From Clostridiaceae bacterium (GTDB lineage: Bacteria; Bacillota; Clostridia; Oscillospirales; Acutalibacteraceae), in NCBI GenBank assembly GCA_016292455.1, contig JAEDIL010000006.1, forward strand, positions 1-36,537: a DNA stretch of 36,537 nt. The letters are read 5' to 3'. The notes below the pieces were generated by a model. That model had not been told where the DNA came from and searched no databases. It saw only the letters and a list, made by a program, of their open reading frames with translations. Numbering within the stretch: position 1 is the first letter of the stretch; the number at the start of each line of letters is the position of its first letter. Position numbers and translations under genes: made by a program. Below are positions 31,608 through 36,537 of this stretch, in pieces.

Positions 31608-32249
31608 TTATCTGCCTATGAAGCCTGCAACGGATTCATAGCCTCTGATTGCAAAGTCATAGACGTCGTCTGCGGCATTCTGAAGGTCAGCAAAAAAGTC
31701 TCCCGAATATGCATTGAACTTTTCCTTTTCAAGCGGAATATAGCCGCCTTGGTTACCGTTGCCGTTTTCGTCAACAAAGTAATAAGCGGGAATATAAACA
31801 AAATACTCCGTTCCGGCGGTGAGCGCCTGACCGTAAAGCGTCAGCGCAACATTGGTCTTCTCGCTGTCAGCAGTAATTCCGAGACCGGAAAGACCGCCGA
31901 GAAGCGAGGAAATGTTGTCGCTCGCTTTGAGTTTCAGTTCGGTTGTTCCGGCAAACCAGACGTCAACCGCGCTCTTATCTACAGAATAGACCGAGGCGTA
32001 GGTTCCGTCGGCGTTCTTTGTGCAAATCAGAATACTGTCCGTTGTTTTGCCGTAGTCGGTGAACTTGTTGTCAAGACAAAAAGCAATTGCGCCCTTTCCG
32101 CTTCCGGAATTGTAGTAGGAATAATACACCCTGCTCTTTTCAACCGGAACAAGAGGGGTGGCGGCTGTGTCAACGGCTGAAACCGCAAGAGCACATGCAA
32201 AGCTCAGAACAAGGAAAACTGCTGTGATGATTACTGTTCTCTTCTTCAT
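31608..32249 (-). CDS. Secreted protein of unknown function, last gene of the sigma-factor operon
   Basis: The 213-aa protein has a signal peptide (1-22, ending AVSA). A beta-rich region follows that I do not recognise (VYYSYYNSGSGKGAIAFCLD, VWFAGTTELKLKA, AGTEYFVYIPAYYF), and it ends in a helical tail (about 188-213: FFADLQNAADDVYDFAIRGY). Start is at the ATG at 32249, with GAGTG eight bases upstream. It is the fourth gene after the ECF sigma factor, the ankyrin anti-sigma and a small membrane peptide, so it may be the surface component sensed or made by that system. Confidence 0.75.
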   Translation of the reverse strand: MKKRTVIITAVFLVLSFACALAVSAVDTAATPLVPVEKSRVYYSYYNSGSGKGAIAFCLDNKFTDYGKTTDSILICTKNADGTYASVYSVDKSAVDVWFAGTTELKLKASDNISSLLGGLSGLGITADSEKTNVALTLYGQALTAGTEYFVYIPAYYFVDENGNGNQGGYIPLEKEKFNAYSGDFFADLQNAADDVYDFAIRGYESVAGFIGR

Positions 32250-32278
32250 ATAAATCACTCTTTCTTAAATAAATATTT

Positions 32279-32452
32279 TCAGCTTATGCCGTAATTGAAA
32301 ATGGAGTCAAGTGTATTTTCAACAACGGGGCCGAATTTTTCAATAGCATTTTTCATGAATTCTTCTCCGGCCGCCTGACCTTTGAAAAGACGGATTATTA
32401 CATAAAGCGCATTGGCCCAGCCAAAGAAAATTATCGCAAGGCCTGTTGTCAT
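32279..32452 (-). CDS. 57-aa small membrane protein in the sigma-factor operon
   Basis: The product has one membrane segment near its N-terminus (TGLAIIFFGWANALYVIIRL, about 3-22) followed by a short basic spot and an amphipathic helix. Start is at the ATG at 32452 because AGGAGG lies nine bases upstream and overlaps the end of the anti-sigma gene. It lies 14 bases after that gene and 29 bases before the secreted protein gene. Its size and position suggest a membrane partner of the anti-sigma factor or a signalling peptide. Confidence 0.7.
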   Translation of the reverse strand: MTTGLAIIFFGWANALYVIIRLFKGQAAGEEFMKNAIEKFGPVVENTLDSIFNYGIS

Positions 32453-32466
32453 TTTTCCTGTCCTCC

Positions 32467-33228
32467 TCACTGCCCTATGCCCTGATCTCGGGCATATTTT
32501 TCATTTTCAGCGTTGCCGTATTTTTCGGCAATCTGCAAAACGCTGTTCCCGGCGGCATCGGTCGAGGAAAGGTCGGCGCCCTTTTCGCAAAATGCTTCAA
32601 CAACATCGCTGTCGCAAAATGCTACGGAAAAGAAGAACGCAAGTTTTTCGCTCGGAGTCATGAGCATTTTGTCGCGTTTTTCAAGTTCTTCAAGCGCCTT
32701 TTCTGAGTTTCCGATGAGGGTGTTTTCCAGAAGAGGATCAAGCCCCGTTGAGCCGAAAACGTTTTTAACCGCAGCGGCAATCTCCTTAATAACCGTATAC
32801 GACAGGAACGAGGTGCAATTTACGGCGTAGTTCAGAACATCGCTGCTGACAAAGACCTTACTGCCAAGCAGCTTTTCAATGAGGTTTTCGTCGCCCTTTG
32901 AAATTGCAAGCATCAGCGGATTGGTTTCACCGGAAGAAAGCGTCTGCGCCGGTTCGGTCTGAACAACGGCTTCCGGCTTTTCAAGCGTTCTGACTCCGAC
33001 AACCGCACAAAGCAAAACAGCACAGAAGCAGGCGGCAAGAGCAAGAGCTTTGAAATAAAAGACCTTTCCTTTGCCGGGCTTTTTCAGACCGGCTTTTTTG
33101 AACGAGAGTGACCGCAGCTTCCGAAGCTCGCTTTCCGGCGCGGCTGTTTCAACATTTTCAAGCAGCTCTCCGAGCTCCTGAGGAGAAAGGGAACCGAACA
33201 ATTCTTCAAACTCAGTCAAGCAGAACAC
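32467..33228 (-). CDS. Anti-sigma-like membrane protein with extracytoplasmic ankyrin repeats
   Basis: The 253-aa protein has a cytoplasmic N-terminus of about 55 residues (FEELFGSLSPQELGELLENV), one membrane segment (about 60-79) and a C-terminal domain outside the cell. That domain has ankyrin-like repeats (NPLMLAISKGDENLIEKLLG at about 103-122; DVVEAFCEKGADLSSTDAAG at about 208-227). It overlaps the ECF sigma gene by 17 bases, the usual sign of a sigma/anti-sigma pair. Typical zinc-binding anti-sigma residues (HxxxCxxC) are absent. An ankyrin sensor outside the membrane is unusual and suggests binding of a protein or peptide partner. Confidence 0.7.
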   Translation of the reverse strand: MFCLTEFEELFGSLSPQELGELLENVETAAPESELRKLRSLSFKKAGLKKPGKGKVFYFKALALAACFCAVLLCAVVGVRTLEKPEAVVQTEPAQTLSSGETNPLMLAISKGDENLIEKLLGSKVFVSSDVLNYAVNCTSFLSYTVIKEIAAAVKNVFGSTGLDPLLENTLIGNSEKALEELEKRDKMLMTPSEKLAFFFSVAFCDSDVVEAFCEKGADLSSTDAAGNSVLQIAEKYGNAENEKYARDQGIGQ

Positions 33229-33781
33229 CTTCCCGTGTAAGTTTGTTTTTCAGCTTTTCAAGCGCACGCTGAGCACGCTTCTGAACTGCGGCAGGAGCAA
33301 GAGAAAGCCTTCCGGCAATTTCCTTTGCGCTCTCACCGAGAAAGTATTTCCGCATCAGAATGGTACTGTCGGGTTCGCCGAGCGAACGGATCGCGGCGGC
33401 AATGAGTCGGCTTTTTTCTCTGTCCTCGCTTTTTTTAAAGGCAGACTCAGCCAAAGGCAGCTCATCTTCGCCGAGCAGATCAATCGGAGACGTTTTTCCG
33501 TTTTCCCTTTTCAATTTTCTATAACGGTCAATTGCGGCGTTTTTCGCACTGAAAGCAAGAAAACCTTTGAGCGAACAGCGCGACGGGTCAAAGCTTTCCC
33601 TGTTTTTATAGAAAGCAACAAAAACATCCGAAGCACATTCCTGCGCGTCCTCCTCTGTTCCGATGGAAAGAAGAACACGCCGACAGACATTGAGAACCGT
33701 AGCGGAATACTCTTTAAAAAGAAGGTCAAAGCCCTTTGACGGATTTTTATGAATTTCAAGAAGCAAGGCTTCGTCGGTCAT
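33212..33781 (-). CDS. ECF-type RNA polymerase sigma factor
   Basis: The 189-aa protein has sigma region 2 (about 18-85: EEDAQECASDVFVAFYKN, LKGFLAFSAKNAAIDRYRK) and region 4 (about 125-180: DSTILMRKYFLGESAKEIAG, then a recognition helix LAPAAVQKRAQRALEKLKNK). It lacks regions 1 and 3, as expected for ECF factors. It is the first gene of a four-gene operon with an overlapping membrane anti-sigma. Its own target promoters are not evident here. Confidence 0.92.
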   Translation of the reverse strand: MTDEALLLEIHKNPSKGFDLLFKEYSATVLNVCRRVLLSIGTEEDAQECASDVFVAFYKNRESFDPSRCSLKGFLAFSAKNAAIDRYRKLKRENGKTSPIDLLGEDELPLAESAFKKSEDREKSRLIAAAIRSLGEPDSTILMRKYFLGESAKEIAGRLSLAPAAVQKRAQRALEKLKNKLTREGVLLD

Positions 33782-33930
33782 CGGACTTTCCCCCTTTCAC
33801 TTATATATACGGACAATACCTATAAAATCGGACATAAGGCGTCAAATATTTTCTTGACTTCCGATATATAACGGAATTATAGCACCAAAATCAAAAAACA
33901 AAAGCAACAATCTGTTAATTCACAAATGAA

Positions 33931-33968
33931 AAAGGGCTGTTCCGAAAACAAAATCGGCACAGTCCTTT
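33931..33968 (-). terminator. Terminator of the beta-mannosidase gene
   Basis: On the minus strand AAAGGACTGTGCCGA pairs with TCGGAACAGCCCTTT (two mismatches or wobbles) and runs into TTTCATTT. It lies 17 bases past the stop codon. Confidence 0.75.
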
Positions 33969-33984
33969 TCGTTTGTTTCTGTAA

Positions 33985-36417
33985 TCAGTCTCCCACAATT
34001 CTTGCAACGGTGTTTGCAATAACCTGCGGTTTCAGCGATACCGCGAGGTGACGAGCCTTGTCTCTTTTTACGTCGCGGTCTTTGAGCAGGTCATAAAGCG
34101 AACGGACCGAAAGGAAATCGGAAAGTCCGGCGCAGGGATTATACAGTTCAACCATTTTGCTTTCCCCGGCGCAAAGGTCAAAATAGTTATCCGAAAAATC
34201 CCCTCCCTCAGCCGCACAGGAAAGCTCAACATAACGGGCATATTTTTCTGCCGTAACCGTGATGAAAACACGTCCGGCTTTGAGCATTGTTTCAACCGAG
34301 AGGTTCGGCTCGCAGAGCGCAAGCTCATTGTTTTCGCAGAAAATTCTTCTGTCTTCGCTGAGAAGCATTCCGTTCCCGTCATAAAGGCGCATGACAAGAA
34401 CGCTGTGCTTTTTCTCTGCCGCGTCAAGAGAAACTCTCATAACGCTCTCGCTTGAAAAAGCTCTGACGCAAACGCGCCTTTCCGCAAAACCGCTTCGCTT
34501 TGAATCGGTGCTTTCAAAAAACAGTTCCAGTCTGCCGCTTACGGGTTCACGCGTTTCGTTTGTTACAAAAACATTCGCTTCTCCCTTGCTTTCGGCGCAG
34601 CTTACATGAATGTTTTCATAAAAATGCTTTGTGGCAAACATAACCGCTTTTTTCTGTCCTTTTACGTCAACTCCCGCCCAGGAACAGCTTTGCCAGCAAT
34701 CGTTGAGCTGCCAATACAAAAAGCCGTGGCAGCGGTCGCCGTTGCGGCGGAAATGCTCTGCGCCTTCTTTCATATATTCAAGCTGAAGAATCTGCGTAAG
34801 ATAGCGACGCTCGTCCTCGCTTTTTCCGAGCGTGAGATGCTTTGAAAGATAAAAGTCAAGCCTCTCGTCTCCGAGGATACAGTATTGATTTGCGGTAACC
34901 GGACTGCACGGATAGCTTTGCATTCCAACCTCACTGCAAAAACGTGAAAAGCGCTTTGAATAATAGTCTTTCAGACGGAAGCCGTGCCATGTGTTCCAGA
35001 TATGGCTGTCGCCGCTCTTGTCGCCCGAGGGATCTTTCATATATTCACCCGAAGCAGGGCTGCATTCATGGTACGGGGTTTCTCCGTCATAGCAGTTAAT
35101 AAGCTCCGGCAGGGTTTTATAGAAGAACTCACCGGTGGCTCTGATAATGTCTCTTCTGTTTATCCACGCAAGCGACATGGACTCAATTTCATTGTTTCCG
35201 CACCAGAGGCAAAGCGAGGCGTGATGACGCAGGCGGGTGACGTTTTCGCGGATTTCCTGCGTGACCTCCGCCATGAAAGAGGTATCCATGAACGGATAGG
35301 CACAGCAGGCAAAGGCACAGTCCTGCCAGAGGAGAATTCCGAGCTCATCGCAGATGTCATAGAATTCATCGCTTTCATAAAATCCGCCGCCCCAGACGCG
35401 AAGCATGTTCATATTCGCTTCCCTGCACTTATGAAGGAGGGAATAAAGCTCATCGTGGGAAACACCTGTGTATATCATATGTATCGGAACATAGTTTGCG
35501 CCCTTGGCAAAAACAGGTTCGCCGTTGACAAAGAACTGAAAGTTGTTTCCGAATTTATCCTTTTTGCGGTCAAGCTCAATTGTCCTGAATCCGATACGCT
35601 TTTGCCTTGAATCAAGGCTCGTTCCGTCCTCGCCTACAACGGAAGCCGTAACCGTATAAAGCGGCTGTTCCCCCATTCCGCTGCAATACCACAGCTGAGG
35701 ATTTTCAACGGTGAAAGAGGCTTTTCCGTTTTCATCGGCGGCCTTTTTCTTGGTTGTTCCGTCAGGATATTTGAGGGAAAAAATGACGCTGCTTTTTTTG
35801 CTCAGAACTGCTTCAACATTGATGGTTCCCTCTTTGCTCACAAGCTTCTGACGGACATCGAAATTTTTGATTATGCCGTGAGAATAAAAGCGAATCTCAC
35901 TTTTGCCGGTGATTCCCTGAGCGCAGAGCGACGGCGCAAAGTCCCAGCCGAAGTGACTTCCGGGCTTTCTGACATGGGGATGGTTTTTGATTCCGTTTGA
36001 ATTAGGAGGAAGCGGAGTTTCGCTCTGCTTTCCGGCAATGTATTTTCTCAGCGACAAAAACGAAACACTGACAGTATTGACTCCCTCTTTAAGATATTCC
36101 CTGATATGAAAGTCATAGCTTCTGTGGCAATTTTTGCAGAACGCAACGTGTTTGGAGTTGACATAAACATTGCAAAGCGTGTCAAGCCGGTCAAAATGAA
36201 GAACGGCATAGGTTTCTTCAAGCTCCTGCTCTGAAACGCTGAACCTTTTTTCAAGCGTGAACGCTTCGCTTTCACAAACGCAGACGCTCGCGGCGGCCTT
36301 TTCGGCACAGAGGACGGAAAAAAACTCTTCGTAATCCTTGCGCAGGACAAACAAGGACGGAACGGGATATTCCTTTCCGTTCATGCTCCATTTTCCGTCA
36401 AGTGACTTTGCGGTCAT
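33985..36417 (-). CDS. GH2 beta-mannosidase-like glycoside hydrolase
   Basis: The 810-aa protein has the beta-mannosidase layout: an N-terminal sugar-binding domain, an immunoglobulin-like domain (about 185-285), then a TIM barrel. The acid/base Glu is in LWCGNNEIES (Glu410), and the nucleophile is in CSEVGMQS (Glu496). NMLRVWGGGFYESDEFYDIC (about 336-355) is a strong family marker. It has no signal peptide, so it acts on imported mannosides or glycan fragments in the cytoplasm. Start is set at the ATG at 36417 with GGAG eight bases upstream. It begins only about 23 bases after the tRNA-Glu terminator, leaving little room for its own promoter. Confidence 0.92.
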   Translation of the reverse strand: MTAKSLDGKWSMNGKEYPVPSLFVLRKDYEEFFSVLCAEKAAASVCVCESEAFTLEKRFSVSEQELEETYAVLHFDRLDTLCNVYVNSKHVAFCKNCHRSYDFHIREYLKEGVNTVSVSFLSLRKYIAGKQSETPLPPNSNGIKNHPHVRKPGSHFGWDFAPSLCAQGITGKSEIRFYSHGIIKNFDVRQKLVSKEGTINVEAVLSKKSSVIFSLKYPDGTTKKKAADENGKASFTVENPQLWYCSGMGEQPLYTVTASVVGEDGTSLDSRQKRIGFRTIELDRKKDKFGNNFQFFVNGEPVFAKGANYVPIHMIYTGVSHDELYSLLHKCREANMNMLRVWGGGFYESDEFYDICDELGILLWQDCAFACCAYPFMDTSFMAEVTQEIRENVTRLRHHASLCLWCGNNEIESMSLAWINRRDIIRATGEFFYKTLPELINCYDGETPYHECSPASGEYMKDPSGDKSGDSHIWNTWHGFRLKDYYSKRFSRFCSEVGMQSYPCSPVTANQYCILGDERLDFYLSKHLTLGKSEDERRYLTQILQLEYMKEGAEHFRRNGDRCHGFLYWQLNDCWQSCSWAGVDVKGQKKAVMFATKHFYENIHVSCAESKGEANVFVTNETREPVSGRLELFFESTDSKRSGFAERRVCVRAFSSESVMRVSLDAAEKKHSVLVMRLYDGNGMLLSEDRRIFCENNELALCEPNLSVETMLKAGRVFITVTAEKYARYVELSCAAEGGDFSDNYFDLCAGESKMVELYNPCAGLSDFLSVRSLYDLLKDRDVKRDKARHLAVSLKPQVIANTVARIVGD

Positions 36418-36447
36418 AACTTCAACTCCATTCACAGTAAAAGAAAA

Positions 36448-36480
36448 AAGCCGTTGCAAAAGGACTTCCTGCAACAGCTT
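36448..36480 (-). terminator. Terminator of tRNA-Glu
   Basis: On the minus strand an 11-bp stem (AAGCTGTTGCA with TGCAACGGCTT, one wobble) is followed by TTTTCTTTT. Confidence 0.85.
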
Positions 36481-36482
36481 CG

Positions 36483-36537
36483 TGGTGACCCGGACGAGAA
36501 TCGAACTCGTGTTACCGCCGTGAAAGGGCGGTGTCTT
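36483..36537 (-). tRNA. tRNA-Glu (anticodon TTC), partial at window end
   Basis: The 3' 55 bases are present: anticodon stem-loop CCGCC-CTTTCAC-GGCGG, T loop GTTCGATTC, acceptor 3' strand and encoded CCA. The 5' part lies outside the window. Confidence 0.95.

Noticed and set aside
1..36537. CRISPR array
   Set aside because: No set of short, regularly spaced direct repeats and no cas genes were seen.

Overview
The window looks like a chromosomal segment from an uncultured, gut-type Clostridia bacterium (Firmicutes). This is inferred from style, not from a marker gene. Promoters are consensus sigma-A (TTGACA, 17 bp, TATAAT), ribosome sites are strong AAGGAGG types, and signal peptides are Gram-positive. 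There is also a YkpA-type ABC-F protein, PolC-derived sequence and a DUF5685/DnaJ gene pair. Most genes lie on the minus strand.

Region by region (minus strand unless stated). 1-950 holds the end of a dispersed repeat and two related amphipathic peptide genes, one secreted (78 aa) and one leaderless (29 aa). 950-6180 holds a secreted hydrolase with a PHA-synthase-like Cys box, an acyl carrier protein with a condensation-domain partner, and a secreted neutral-ceramidase-like enzyme. 6410-7131 holds a GNAT acetyltransferase and the stump of a cysteine hydrolase gene. 7132 to about 10780 is a foreign-looking cassette: a regulator, a UDG-fold-like protein, and a chimera of PolC DNA polymerase segments with a DnaB-type motor. 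It lies between the stump and two tRNA-Ser genes. 11132-12349 is a secreted metallophosphatase. 12573-14664 (+) is DUF5685, a Cys-rich J-protein and a membrane protein. 14834-20145 is a GPH sugar transporter, two tiny Trp-rich peptide genes, a sulfatase-maturing radical SAM enzyme and a membrane-anchored sulfatase. 20284-25161 is a membrane protein, an HD phosphohydrolase, a secreted Flg_new-repeat protein and a second ceramidase-like enzyme. 25408-27009 (+) is an ABC-F ATPase, and 27266-28549 an AI-2E family permease. 28749-31187 (+) encodes homoserine dehydrogenase and aspartate kinase. 31608-33781 is an ECF sigma / ankyrin anti-sigma / small membrane peptide / secreted protein operon. 33985-36417 is a GH2 beta-mannosidase, and a partial tRNA-Glu closes the window.

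How the genes may work together: several secreted or membrane enzymes (two ceramidase-like proteins, a sulfatase with its maturase, a metallophosphatase, a Cys-box hydrolase, a beta-mannosidase and a GPH importer) fit scavenging of host or dietary glycoconjugates and lipids; this is inference. Two things stand out as possibly undescribed. One is the PolC-DnaB chimera with its cassette. The other is a set of four very short amphipathic peptide genes in two families, each with its own near-consensus promoter, strong ribosome site and terminator; similar helices appear at the ends of larger secreted proteins here.
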